Assembly: GCF_014217835.1 (NCBI RefSeq)
Contig: NZ_CP055263.1
Span: forward strand, 5,025,501-5,089,500
DNA length: 64,000 bases
Source: Metabacillus sp. KUDC1714
Lineage (GTDB): Bacteria > Bacillota > Bacilli > Bacillales > Bacillaceae
Reading direction: 5' to 3'
The first letter of the stretch is position 1; each line of letters begins with the position of its first letter. Below, piece after piece: positions 35,996 through 44,906 of this stretch. A model generated the notes under the pieces. It did not search any database and had not been told where the DNA came from. It worked only from the letters and a program-made list of their open reading frames with translations. The translations under genes and the position numbers were made by a program.

Positions 35996-36817
35996 CTACT
36001 TTCTATCTACTACTCGACTAACTATTTCAGTTACGGTAGCTCTACTCATTTTTTCCTTCCCATCTGTTAAAGCATCAAGTGTACCATGAGCAAGAGCTAC
36101 TGGGATTTTACAAAAATTATAAATCGGGCCTGGTTTAATATCCTTCAAATAGACGTCAGCCAATGCTAGGTTACGTCGTGCGAACATATACATATCTTCT
36201 AACTCCCATCCATCGGGAAAGAAATCTACACCTCGTTCTAAATCTTCAGTACGATTGCGTAGAATATTGATAGACTGCAATCCTCGACCAAAAGCAATGG
36301 CTAGATCCTTGTCCGTTTCAACATCATCGTACCACTTCCAAATATCTGAGAGCATAACTCCTACCAAACCTGCAACATAGTATGTATATTCATTCAAATC
36401 TTCTTCATTCTCAATCCGCCACTCTTTTAAAACCCAGTCCGCCATTCCCTTCGCCATCGTAGATGTGGCATTCGAAATGTTCTCTACAATAGCCGGTGGA
36501 CAAAGTTTTATCCATTCACCAAATCGTAAGGTAACCTCTGGTAGGAGGGAGTTGTATGGCTGTAATAAAGTCATTAACTCCTCATTATTGTAGGGCTTTT
36601 TTAAAAGCAGGCTTATTGAACGTAATAGATTATGTTTGGCTTCCATTTGTAGTTGGGGGTGGTCTTCAATCTCGTCAATAGCTCTCATACATAAGTAGGC
36701 GGATGAAACTGCTTCTTGTAATCCAGAAGGTAGTTGACTGATAGGAATAAAGAAGGTCCGACTTGTCGCCATTAACATGTCTATCGCACTTCTATGTAAA
36801 TTGATTGCTTCACTCAT
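35996..36817 (-). CDS. Squalene/phytoene synthase family protein (YisP-like)
   Basis: A 273-residue all-helical isoprenoid-enzyme fold. The first Asp-rich motif is present as DEIED (D48 and D52). The second, normally DxxED in RDxxED, reads RNRTEDLERG, so its first Asp is Asn (N188). In Bacillus subtilis YisP, loss of catalytic acids goes with a farnesyl-diphosphate phosphatase activity instead of head-to-head condensation, and the same may hold here. No carotenoid or hopanoid genes are adjacent. The ATG follows only a modest ribosome site (GGGGATAATACC). Confidence 0.82.
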   Translation of the reverse strand: MSEAINLHRSAIDMLMATSRTFFIPISQLPSGLQEAVSSAYLCMRAIDEIEDHPQLQMEAKHNLLRSISLLLKKPYNNEELMTLLQPYNSLLPEVTLRFGEWIKLCPPAIVENISNATSTMAKGMADWVLKEWRIENEEDLNEYTYYVAGLVGVMLSDIWKWYDDVETDKDLAIAFGRGLQSINILRNRTEDLERGVDFFPDGWELEDMYMFARRNLALADVYLKDIKPGPIYNFCKIPVALAHGTLDALTDGKEKMSRATVTEIVSRVVDRK

Positions 36818-37083
36818 CTGGTATTATCCCCTTTTTTGTTAATATGCTAATCTCTTTAATTTTAATTGTATTATCCCCACTATATCAAATATTTAATAAT
36901 AAAGTTCTAACACAAAGTTTACGCCCTTGCCATTTACTGATGATGACTAAGAAAAAATGGACAGCTGTAACTGTCTATCGTAGTTCAATTTTTATGCCCG
37001 ATTGTAGGACGATTAATAATGCAACTTATCCGGCCTACGCTTATTGAACTATAGAGCCCGTTAGCTCAAGAACAAAATGTTAT

Positions 37084-37749
37084 TTATTTGATTTGACTTC
37101 CCAACAAAATATCCTTTAATTGGTTAAGACTTTTGACAATATAAGTAGGGTTAAAATGACTTAGTTCATCAAATGAACCATATCCATAAGTTACTCCAAT
37201 AGAGTCAATACCAGTATTATTTGCACCAATAATATCGTGCTTCCTGTCACCGATCATAATATAGTCTTCTAGTTTATAGTCATTATACTTATCTAGTATG
37301 TATTGAATAATTTCAGTTTTTGATGTTCTTGTTCCATCAAGATTACTTCCAACAACAAGGTCAAAATACTGATCAATATTGAAATACTTTAGAATTTGCT
37401 CAGAAAATACAGTAGGCTTTGAAGTTGCAACCACTAAAGTAAATTGTTGTTCTTTTAACGATTTTAATAATAATGGAATATCTGTATATAACTCATTCTC
37501 AAACATCCCCTTTTCCTTAAACCTTTCCCTATAAAAATCAATCGCTTTTTTTGTATTTACCTCATTAAAATCGTAATAATCAGCAAATGAAACTTGTAGT
37601 GGCGGACCAATAAAACACTCAAGTTTATCAATATCCGGCTCAATAATGTCCATTTTCTGTAATGCATACTGAACCGATTTAGTTATACCAACTTTGGGGT
37701 CTGAAAGTGTTCCGTCTAAATCAAATAAGATTTTTTTGTATTTGTCCAT
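37084..37749 (-). CDS. HAD-superfamily phosphatase, phosphoglycolate phosphatase-like
   Basis: A 221-residue HAD hydrolase of subfamily IA. Motif I is LFDLDGTLSDPKVG (nucleophile Asp near 10), motif II VVATSKPT, motif III the Lys region around TSKTEI, and motif IV IMIGDRKHDIIGA. A helical cap lies between motifs I and II. It would hydrolyse a small phosphomonoester. The substrate is unknown. AGGAGG precedes the ATG. It stands alone in its orientation. Confidence 0.9.
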   Translation of the reverse strand: MDKYKKILFDLDGTLSDPKVGITKSVQYALQKMDIIEPDIDKLECFIGPPLQVSFADYYDFNEVNTKKAIDFYRERFKEKGMFENELYTDIPLLLKSLKEQQFTLVVATSKPTVFSEQILKYFNIDQYFDLVVGSNLDGTRTSKTEIIQYILDKYNDYKLEDYIMIGDRKHDIIGANNTGIDSIGVTYGYGSFDELSHFNPTYIVKSLNQLKDILLGSQIK

Positions 37750-37989
37750 ATTAACCTCCTATCTTTATCTAATACCTCCCTAATTTTATCATAAAAATTT
37801 CAAAACATACCAAACTCTTCTTCAACAAAACTACACCGTTAGCCGAATAAGAAAAGTGGTTTCCATTATTCAGCAATCGATCCAGATTGTGGAAAATTCA
37901 CCAATAAAACAGATGTACTCTTTAAATTTACACAGTCTCCAATGAACTCAACTTTTTTCTCCTATTATCTTAAATGAAAACAAGTAAGT

Positions 37990-38160
37990 ATGACAAATTT
38001 TATCATACTGGTTCTTTTTACTCGTATACCGTTAGTCTGTTTTCCTCAATTACATATTGTAAGCGCTATCTGGATAATAATGTCTTGTCTTTATCTTATT
38101 TTTGGTATTTTATTTTATACGAATACTAAAAAATTAGAAAAGGAGTTTTTAAAAAAATGA
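37990..38160 (+). CDS. Possible small membrane protein overlapping the carbonic anhydrase start
   Basis: A 56-residue frame from ATG 37990 reads two hydrophobic stretches (FIILVLFTRIPLVCF and IVSAIWIIMSCLYLIFGILF) and a charged tail (TKKLEKEFLKK). Its TGA overlaps the carbonic anhydrase ATG as ATGA, a classic coupling arrangement. Against it: no clear ribosome site precedes the ATG, and a stop lies just upstream, so it could also be the tail of a decayed membrane protein. Confidence 0.4.
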   Translation: MTNFIILVLFTRIPLVCFPQLHIVSAIWIIMSCLYLIFGILFYTNTKKLEKEFLKK

Positions 38161-38975
38161 AGAAGAAATTCATATATCCGTTTTTAGCTGTTTCTTTATG
38201 CTTTTCATTAGGCTCTTGCTCGGTAAAAACTAAAGAAACACCTGTTTCAAATGAAAGTGAAGGAGAAGAAACTCACAGTATACAGACTGTTCATTGGTCC
38301 TATGAAGGGGAAACAGGATCTGAACACTGGGGAGAATTGGACCAAGCGAACTCAGCATGTGTCAACGGAAGTGAACAATCTCCAATTAATATTGAATTCT
38401 CACAGGTAATAACCGATGAAAAAATAGAAAACATTCAGATTCAATATGAGCCAACACCTTTTACACTTGTAAACAACGGTCATACCGTGCAGGCTAATGC
38501 CACAACAGAAAGCAACAGTATATTAGTTGAAGGAAATAAGTACAAGCTCGCTCAATTTCATTTCCATACTCCGAGTGAACATCAATTTAATGGTCAGAAT
38601 TTTGATATGGAGCTACACCTTGTACATAAAGACGAGAATGGAAGAATTGCCGTCCTTGGAGTGATGATAAAAGAAGGGGAAAAAAATGAAAAACTTGCAT
38701 CTATTTGGGATGTATTACCCAAGGAACAAACAGGAGAAGATATTTCCGTAAAAGAACCGATTGATTTACAGGGTATACTTCCTCAAGAACAAACGTCTTT
38801 TCATTATAATGGATCGCTAACAACTCCTCCTTGTACAGAAGAGGTGAAATGGGTCATATTTGAGCATCCGATTGAAATGTCTAAAGAACAAATTCAGGCA
38901 TTCCAGCAAATCTTCCCCGACAACCATCGTCCTGTTCAATCTATAAATGAGCGTGAATTATATGAAACTAAATAA
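38157..38975 (+). CDS. Alpha-class carbonic anhydrase, lipoprotein
   Basis: A 272-residue enzyme interconverting CO2 and bicarbonate at the outer face of the membrane. A signal peptide ends in a lipobox with Cys21 (SLGSC). Alpha-class hallmarks are SEQSPINIE, the three zinc histidines in FHFHTPSEHQFNG and MELHLVHKD, and YNGSLTTPPCTEEVKW. The ribosome site AAAGGAG is 11 bases before the ATG, slightly long. A small membrane ORF overlaps its start. A hairpin follows at 38996. Confidence 0.92.
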   Translation: MKKKFIYPFLAVSLCFSLGSCSVKTKETPVSNESEGEETHSIQTVHWSYEGETGSEHWGELDQANSACVNGSEQSPINIEFSQVITDEKIENIQIQYEPTPFTLVNNGHTVQANATTESNSILVEGNKYKLAQFHFHTPSEHQFNGQNFDMELHLVHKDENGRIAVLGVMIKEGEKNEKLASIWDVLPKEQTGEDISVKEPIDLQGILPQEQTSFHYNGSLTTPPCTEEVKWVIFEHPIEMSKEQIQAFQQIFPDNHRPVQSINERELYETK

Positions 38976-38995
38976 ATGATGATTTCATGTATTGA

Positions 38996-39023
38996 TGACC
39001 ACCTAAATAAAAATAAGTGGTCA
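38996..39023 (+). terminator. Hairpin after the carbonic anhydrase gene
   Basis: TGACCAC and GTGGTCA form a 7-bp stem with a 14-base AT loop, followed by TTATCTTGTTT. Confidence 0.5.
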
Positions 39024-39271
39024 TTATCTTGTTTCGAAGGAAAATACCTCACAAACTCATATTTTAGGGTAAATAAGAGAATCCATTTTGAAAAAGAGAT
39101 TGATCAAAATGGTTTCTCATCTAGCAGTTTTAAGTTTCGTTTTATAAAAATGTTTGATCATTTTCAACCTTATTCCGCAATCGCGCTTAGATTGTTGAAG
39201 ATCAAAGTCTGTTGAAGCTGGCTCGCATTTATTGAACTCTAGCCCCTTTTGTGAATAAGAACTCTATTTTT

Positions 39272-39742
39272 TTAAATTTTATTTTTTCCACCATTCAGTC
39301 CTTCTTGCCACATTTGATAAATGTAAAGGGTTATAGCAATTATTGTCATTATTAAAATCCCTTCAAGAGGCGATAAGTTTCCCGTAGCAGTTGTAATTTT
39401 GAGTTTTTTCCATAAAGCCCTGAAACCAAATGAATAGATACAATCTACAATCAGATTAACAATAACATAAAGCCAAAATTTACGAAATGTGAAATAAAAT
39501 ATCCAAATAGTCCCTACCAAAAAAACTCCATAAACAGTATGTATTTGTACTACTTTATCCCACGAAAAAAGAGTCTCCTTGTACTTCCACCAATCATACG
39601 TCCAAGCAATTTGATAAATTATTGTGTTTATCACCGTTGCAAATAAAGCAACAGGCATATACCTACGAATAGCCGAATTTTTTAAAAAGAATAAGGAAAG
39701 CCATGGTAATAAAAAGAAAGCCCATAAGACGAGTTTTACCAT
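39272..39742 (-). CDS. Membrane protein of the CBO0543-type family
   Basis: A 156-residue protein with about five membrane segments (VLWAFFLLPWLSLFFL, YMPVALFATVINTIIYQI, TVYGVFLVGTIWIFYFTF, LYVIVNLIVDCIYSFGF, EGILIMTIIAITLYIYQMW). Its texture, with WWKYKETLFSWDK, is like small Bacillaceae membrane proteins of unknown function annotated CBO0543. The start follows AAAAGGAGAC. Nothing beside it suggests a role. Confidence 0.7.
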   Translation of the reverse strand: MVKLVLWAFFLLPWLSLFFLKNSAIRRYMPVALFATVINTIIYQIAWTYDWWKYKETLFSWDKVVQIHTVYGVFLVGTIWIFYFTFRKFWLYVIVNLIVDCIYSFGFRALWKKLKITTATGNLSPLEGILIMTIIAITLYIYQMWQEGLNGGKNKI

Positions 39743-39891
39743 ATATGAAGTCTCCTTTTAAATTTATCTTGTTATACCTTTCCCGAAATTCCTTAGACTA
39801 TCCATTTTATTCAATTATTTATCCCTTTACATAAAAAAGATACGAACGTTATTACACATTCGCGCTTCGTTTTGTTGTAGATCGGTTGCTG

Positions 39892-40224
39892 CTAATTGTA
39901 TTCCAAAAACTTAACTAGTTCTTCAAAATGACTAGTTCTATACTTTAATTCTTTATGATCAAATACTATATATTCGGGTGATGTTTCAATTTTTAAAGAC
40001 GGGTAATTTTTTTGTGCAACTTCTAAAGAAGATGCGTTCAAAATAGAATACACATTATTTATATCTCTTTCTTCAAATTCTGAACCATCCAATTCATCTC
40101 CAATAACATAAAGCGAATACTGGTCCTCCTTTTCTGAAAGTAATCCCTTTAAAGATGCTGAATTACATCCAAATAAAGTCATTGTCAAAATTAAAATTAA
40201 AGTGCACAATTTAATTTTTTTCAT
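39892..40224 (-). CDS. Small hypothetical lipoprotein
   Basis: A 110-residue secreted protein. The N-terminal signal (MKKIKLCTLILILTMTLFGC) ends in a lipobox with Cys20. The mature part is short and charged (EKEDQYSLYVIGDELDGSEF, ending in LKYRTSHFEELVKFLEYN). I do not recognise a family. The ATG follows AAGGAG. It is a single gene. Confidence 0.7.
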   Translation of the reverse strand: MKKIKLCTLILILTMTLFGCNSASLKGLLSEKEDQYSLYVIGDELDGSEFEERDINNVYSILNASSLEVAQKNYPSLKIETSPEYIVFDHKELKYRTSHFEELVKFLEYN

Positions 40225-40776
40225 AAAATCTCCTTAAATAAAAATTTAAACCTTTTATATACAGTTAAAAAACATTTCCCCCAAAATACAGTCTTGAATT
40301 TATTTAACTCATTAATTCTATAGTATAAGAAGTTAACTTCACATCCTCTTCCTAATTTTAACATAATTTCCTTATTTGTTATGCTACAATCTGGCCCGTT
40401 TGCTTAAGAAAGAGATTTGGCTAGAATCTAGTGTTTCATCCCTAAAGACGTGTTAATAACACTTATCTATAGTTCCTATCTTAACAAAAAATCGCCTCAA
40501 TCCCATTACTGTCAAGGATTTAAGACGTTTTAACTACTCGATTTAGTTGTGTTAATAGATATTTTACACGAGGTTAGAGTATGAGAATAATAGGGAGTTT
40601 CCTCCCTCTATTTTAAAACCCGTTCACTATTATAAATAATTGGATAAGCGTTCATTTTAGTTATAAATAATGTAAAATTAGATCTTCAAGACTCGCGCCG
40701 ATAACGGAAGAACGCTCCAATAAATACTGTTGCAGTTATATTCAAGAAAATTCACCAATCCTTGAATAGAAATTAT
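40225..40776. other. Intergenic region without a recognisable gene
   Basis: AT-rich, with an imperfect hairpin near 40487-40532 (AATCGCCTCAATCC against GGATTTAAGACGTT) and a small one at 40591-40610 (AGGGAG/CTCCCT). No protein-like frame is visible on either strand. It may be decayed DNA like the neighbouring 40.8-41.8 kb segment. Confidence 0.35.
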
Positions 40777-41238
40777 TTAAGAAATAAATGTATGACCATC
40801 TTTGTATTTGAATAAATGGCTTCCTTCTTTCCTCAATAGAACTGGTAAGTATTGAGCAACCATTTCCGCGATTCCAAGATTATGAGGATTGAGTATCCAA
40901 TCAATAGACTTACATTCTAGAATACCTTCACGTGTCTTTAGGGGTGTGTCATATGTAAAATCGTCATCAACTTCCTACAAATAAACATATATTCCATCAA
41001 GTTCACCATTGGTAGTTTCCCAGGTTATAGTACCTTTAGAAAAAAAGTCTTCTAATTTTATGCCTGTTTCCCCAAATACTTCACGTAATGCACCTTTATC
41101 AGATGATTCATATTTCTCTACTTTACCGCCTACTCCGTTCCAAACGCCCATAATGGGAGCTTTTTCCCGATTAAGCATTAGTATTCTATTTTTTTTCACA
41201 AAGCAAACTGTGTATTTAAACCTTATATAAATAGGCAC
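40777..41238 (-). pseudogene. NUDIX hydrolase (8-oxo-dGTPase-like), nonsense mutation
   Basis: A frame of 154 codons from the GTG at 41238, broken by TAG at 40975-40977, continues in frame with EVDDDFTYDTPLKTREGILE and SIDWILNPHNLGIAEMVAQY to a stop at 40777. The NUDIX box reads GGKVEKYESSDKGALREVFG followed by ETGI. The family has REVxEETG, so one metal-binding Glu is replaced by Gly. A stop plus a damaged active site point to a dead gene. Confidence 0.8.
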
Positions 41239-41319
41239 CTCTTTATCTAAATTGTCAATTAATTATAGCCCCTATAAAAGAAATCTCCAATAGTCAAACA
41301 GTTTAATTTCTAAAAGCCT

Positions 41320-41550
41320 TCAGGATCTATCTTTTAGAAAAAGGACAATATTAAATAAATCCTCTATATGAATCCAACTAAACATTTGGTTACCCGAACC
41401 CTGAACTCCTTCCAGTCCTAACCTAACTAAGTTTTTGTAAGGAATCATAACTCCACCACCTGTACCTAATACAATTGCAATTCTCAAGGCAACTTGCCTA
41501 GTATTAGGAGGATGAAATAAAAAAAATGAACGTTCCCACTCCTCAGCCAC
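41320..41550 (-). pseudogene. TIGR01777-type NAD-dependent epimerase fragment
   Basis: About 76 residues of the middle of a sugar-nucleotide epimerase-like protein (the YfhF type) remain: EEWERSFFLFHPPNTRQVAL, then RIAIVLGTGGGVMIPYKNL and GSGNQMFSWIHIEDLFNIVL. The N-terminal NAD-binding part and the C-terminus are both missing. It ends at FLKDRS, where intact relatives continue. It runs directly on from a histidine-phosphatase scrap. Confidence 0.75.
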
Positions 41551-41551
41551 G

Positions 41552-41680
41552 TTAACTGATTTACAACGTTTACTATTCGGTTCTTAGCTTCTTTACTAGA
41601 CTCTCCTCCTTTAAATTCCAACTCCAAATCATCGAATGTTGCTTTAAGTTTTTCAAGCCAGTCGGATAAATCCGTTGTAC
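41552..41680 (-). pseudogene. Histidine phosphatase family fragment
   Basis: The minus strand from 41680 reads [20 protein letters not shown], then ELEFKGGESSKEAKNRIVNV and VNQL without stops. GGES followed by E and R at the usual spacing matches the central part of phosphoglycerate-mutase-like phosphatases. The catalytic RHG start and the second His are absent. Only about 43 residues survive. Confidence 0.55.
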
Positions 41681-41684
41681 TAAG

Positions 41685-41840
41685 TGTGGAGGAGCGCTAC
41701 TACGTGAAAAATTAGTTGCTTTAGCCTCAAAACGACTTATAATCGTTGCAGATGATACTAAATTAGTAGATACATTAGGTAAGTTTCGTTTATCGATTGA
41801 AGTAGTCTCTTTTGCATGGCAACATACTCACTCCAATATT
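41685..41840 (+). pseudogene. Ribose-5-phosphate isomerase A (rpiA) internal fragment
   Basis: The plus strand reads [20 protein letters not shown], then [20 protein letters not shown] and SFAWQHT. The GGG-A-L-L-R-E-K and ADxxKLVxxLGKFxLxxEV patterns are characteristic of RpiA. The N-terminal and C-terminal thirds are missing, so it is not functional. A complete rpiA presumably exists elsewhere in the genome. Confidence 0.65.
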
Positions 41841-41911
41841 AGGCTTAAAACTATACAGACCAATATAACCATACATAAACTGTAGTAATTACACAGAAGG
41901 AAGATGATAAC

Positions 41912-42340
41912 ATGCTAAAATTCTTTAGCGCTAGATTGAAAGGAGATAACGAAGTCCCTCCGGTTGAAACTGATGCTTTTGGTATTGCAAAATTTGTGGC
42001 AAATAAAACAAGAACTAAATTAAAGTTTTCCCTTGAAGTTAGAAATATTAAAAATTTTATTCAGGCGCACATCCACTTTGGTAAACGTGGAGTAAATGGC
42101 CCCGTCGTAGTTTTCCTATTTGGGGCCAACCTCGAAACCCTTGAGGAACAAAATGGTATCACGACTCAGAGAGGAATAGTTACTGGCACTATCACTGATG
42201 ATGACATTGTACCAAATGAGGTCGGAATAGATTCTGTAGAAGATTTAATAAATTTTATGGAACAGGAGCTAACGTATGTAAATGCTCATACTGAACAAAA
42301 TCCCGCAGGGGAGATTAGAGGTCAAATTGTACCACTTTAA
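41912..42340 (+). CDS. CHRD domain protein
   Basis: A 142-residue single CHRD-domain protein. Typical text is FSARLKGDNEVPPVETDAFG, then AHIHFGKRGVNGPVVVFLF and VNAHTEQNPAGEIRGQI. The domain was named after chordin and is common in bacteria without a settled function. It has no signal peptide. The ribosome site is AGAAGGAAGAT before the ATG. It is a single gene with a strong terminator. Confidence 0.9.
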   Translation: MLKFFSARLKGDNEVPPVETDAFGIAKFVANKTRTKLKFSLEVRNIKNFIQAHIHFGKRGVNGPVVVFLFGANLETLEEQNGITTQRGIVTGTITDDDIVPNEVGIDSVEDLINFMEQELTYVNAHTEQNPAGEIRGQIVPL

Positions 42341-42363
42341 TTCTCACACTATTAATCAGTAAA

Positions 42364-42389
42364 AAAGAGCGTCAAACTTGGCGCTCTTT
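42364..42389. terminator. Bidirectional terminator between the CHRD and DUF2277 genes
   Basis: AAAGAGCG and CGCTCTTT form a perfect stem, flanked by A-runs before and T-runs after. It separates the convergent genes ending at 42340 and 42425. Confidence 0.85.
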
Positions 42390-42424
42390 ACTTTTTCAAA
42401 CGCTATTCTATTCTTTAGTCCTCA

Positions 42425-42697
42425 CTAATTCGTTCCAAACCTTTTAGTTGCTCTGATGCGAGCACGCTCAGCTTCGACCTCGCGATTACGAGGCTCGGCA
42501 ATGGTTTCCAGCGTGTTCAATAGATTCCTAGAAACCATTGCTATCTCATTGACTGCACGATTAAAAGCCTCCTCGTTCGCCTTTGAGGGCTTGTTATAGC
42601 CCGTTATCTTTCTGACGTACTGAAGAGATGCTGCATGAATCTCTTCATCGGTAGCTGGTGGGTCGAAATTAAATAATGTTCTAATGTTTCGGCACAT
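42425..42697 (-). CDS. DUF2277 family protein
   Basis: A 90-residue protein with the characteristic start MCRNIRTLFNFDPPATDEEI, then AASLQYVRKITGYNKPS and the tail RARIRATKRFG. The family is small, helical and uncharacterised, widespread in bacteria. AAAGGAG precedes the ATG. It stands alone. Confidence 0.88.
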   Translation of the reverse strand: MCRNIRTLFNFDPPATDEEIHAASLQYVRKITGYNKPSKANEEAFNRAVNEIAMVSRNLLNTLETIAEPRNREVEAERARIRATKRFGTN

Positions 42698-42750
42698 AAG
42701 TTACTCCTTTTGTTTTCATTATGGGGTACAGTCAACATTCGTACTTCCTG

Positions 42751-43290
42751 TTAATGTCTCAAGGTATCATAAATCGAATAATCTACTTCTCCTGAAATAT
42801 TTGCCATACCATTTTCACACAACTCCATAGCCATCAAATTCTCCTCAGAAGGTGGAAGATTTTTCTTGGAGGCATATATTCCAAATTCAGTTGATATTCT
42901 AAATCCAAAGCGTTGATAGTAACGATAATCTCCTTCAACAATTATTCCCTTATATCCCATTTTAGCAGCTAATTTAATTCCTTCCTGCAACATATACTTA
43001 CCAACACCCTGACGTTGATGATTTATTGCTACTGAAACTGGTGATAGCATCAATATCTCATTTTCATACTTATTACTAATTGGAAGTTTTGAAAGGATAA
43101 AGTGTCCTATAATCGCACCTTCTTCCTCAACAACTAAATCAAGCTGGGGAATGTAATAGTGTTTTTCTCGGATCTCTCTTACTAAAGCTTTTTCAGCTAC
43201 TCCGTCCGAATAATCGGTATTTTTGAATATCTCATATACAAAGTCTTCAATAACACTATATTCTTCTTTATTAACTAATCTTATTTTCAT
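42751..43290 (-). CDS. GNAT family N-acetyltransferase
   Basis: A 179-residue acetyl-CoA-dependent transferase. The acetyl-CoA loop is HQRQGVGKYMLQEGIKLAAK (the R/Q-x-x-G-x-G/A motif), followed by GIIVEGDYRYYQRFGF. It resembles the YhbS-like predicted acetyltransferase group (LMLSPVSVAINHQRQG). The start at 43290 follows GGAGGTG. The substrate is unknown. Confidence 0.88.
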   Translation of the reverse strand: MKIRLVNKEEYSVIEDFVYEIFKNTDYSDGVAEKALVREIREKHYYIPQLDLVVEEEGAIIGHFILSKLPISNKYENEILMLSPVSVAINHQRQGVGKYMLQEGIKLAAKMGYKGIIVEGDYRYYQRFGFRISTEFGIYASKKNLPPSEENLMAMELCENGMANISGEVDYSIYDTLRH

Positions 43291-43447
43291 TATTACACCT
43301 CCAATGTGCAATTACAATTTTACTAAGAAAAAACCACTCTTACAGAATTACGCCCTTTAATGGAATAACTGGATAGCTTGTATGATTTAGATAAAAATGT
43401 AATAAACTTTAAGATTCATTTTGTCAAGTTCTGCACTTTCAGGATAA

Positions 43448-44686
43448 TTATCGAAGAGCCCCAATGATTTCTTCCGATGATTGATTAATCTTATTTATAT
43501 CGATATTATCCAACAGACTATCTGATAAGTTATATTTCTTTTTTAAGTGTAAAATTCTTTCAACGCTTTCATCTATTCTCTTTTTGCTTATAGTCCCGTC
43601 TTTTACTGCGTTAGTCAAACTGCTGACAGCTTTCATTTTATTTTCATAGCCGTGGGATACCAAGACAATGTCGTTTCCTGATTGAACGGCTCTTACAGAA
43701 GCTTCTCCAATATCATAATTTTCCAGAATAGCCCCCATTGTCATGTCGTCTGTGATCACTACCCCATCAAAGTTCAATTCTTCTCTTAAGATGTCCGTGA
43801 TCACATTTTTGGATAAAGAGGAAGGATAGTCGCGGTCAATTTCAGGCAACAATATATGTGCGACCATCGTCATATCTGCTTGTTGATTAAAAGCATGTTG
43901 AAACGGCACCAATTCCAATTGTCGGAGCCTTTCTGTACCATGATTCACAATCGGTAAACCTAAATGGGAATCCACATCTGTATCCCCATGACCCGGAAAA
44001 TGCTTTACGACCGGAATGATATTTTTGGATTGGATGCCCTTCATTTCTTCGATTCCCATCTTTGAAACAATTTCCTTATTATCTCCAAAAGCCCTTTTTC
44101 CAATTACTGGGTTGTCTGGATTGCTGTTAATATCCAGAACAGGTGCCATCGTCATATTAAAGCCAAAGGAACTTACCCTTTCACCAATGGCTTCCCCGAC
44201 CCGGTAGGCAAGTGCTGCATTATTTGCATCTCCTATATCTTTACTGTCCGGTAGGTTCATGATTTCAGGTGGCATTCTTGATACTAAGCCTCCTTCTTCA
44301 TCTACAGAAATAAGGATCGGAGTATCGTGTGTGCCGGAATTTATTTCTTTTATTTTATTATTCAGATCCAATAATTGTTGAGCACCTAAAATATTTTTCT
44401 TAAATAATATGACGCCTCCAACATGATAATCTTCTATTAATTTTCTAGTTTCATCATTGACCTGAGTATCTTCTAATCCAAACATAAGCATTTGGCCAAT
44501 TTTTTCCTCTATCGACATAGAATCCATTATTTCTTTTATCGGATCCGTTACTGCATCAGGCGGAGATTCTTCAGAATTATTTTCTTCCATGTAATGTTTG
44601 GAAGCTTGCTTACATCCGATTAGAACTAGTATCATAATAAAAGTGAAAATAAAAAGTAACCGGTACCATTTTTTCATATTATTCAT
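43448..44686 (-). CDS. GH3 beta-N-acetylhexosaminidase (NagZ-like) lipoprotein
   Basis: A 412-residue cell-wall recycling enzyme. The signal peptide ends in LIGC (lipid-modified Cys25). The GH3 domain begins near MDSMSIEEKIGQMLMFGLED. KHFPGHGDTDVDSHLGLP (~225) carries the His/Asp acid-base dyad specific to NagZ-type GH3 enzymes, and VVITDDMTMGA the nucleophile Asp. It would remove N-acetylglucosamine from peptidoglycan fragments outside the membrane. In length it matches single-domain NagZ rather than the two-domain Bacillus NagZ. A GAGAGG site precedes the ATG. Confidence 0.92.
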   Translation of the reverse strand: MNNMKKWYRLLFIFTFIMILVLIGCKQASKHYMEENNSEESPPDAVTDPIKEIMDSMSIEEKIGQMLMFGLEDTQVNDETRKLIEDYHVGGVILFKKNILGAQQLLDLNNKIKEINSGTHDTPILISVDEEGGLVSRMPPEIMNLPDSKDIGDANNAALAYRVGEAIGERVSSFGFNMTMAPVLDINSNPDNPVIGKRAFGDNKEIVSKMGIEEMKGIQSKNIIPVVKHFPGHGDTDVDSHLGLPIVNHGTERLRQLELVPFQHAFNQQADMTMVAHILLPEIDRDYPSSLSKNVITDILREELNFDGVVITDDMTMGAILENYDIGEASVRAVQSGNDIVLVSHGYENKMKAVSSLTNAVKDGTISKKRIDESVERILHLKKKYNLSDSLLDNIDINKINQSSEEIIGALR

Positions 44687-44800
44687 AATTACCTCTCTTA
44701 TTCCAGGAAAGCATCCTTTAACGAAACAAAGAAAAAATTATATTAAATGGTATTATGGAATATTAAAGTTTTAATAGGGTATGGAAACGATTCAAGTAAT

Positions 44801-44837
44801 GTGGGGCCACTATGGAAAATATTCATAGTGATCCCCA
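44801..44837. terminator. Hairpin between the lipoprotein and GH3 genes
   Basis: GGGGCCACTATG pairs imperfectly with CATAGTGATCCCC around a 10-base AT loop. It has no T-run but probably separates the two minus-strand units. Confidence 0.45.
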
Positions 44838-44906
44838 GTCATGTAGTGTTCCTGTTGTAGTTTCTAACAATTTCCATTTCTTTTTTTTTAGGGTATGGAT
44901 AGTGTA

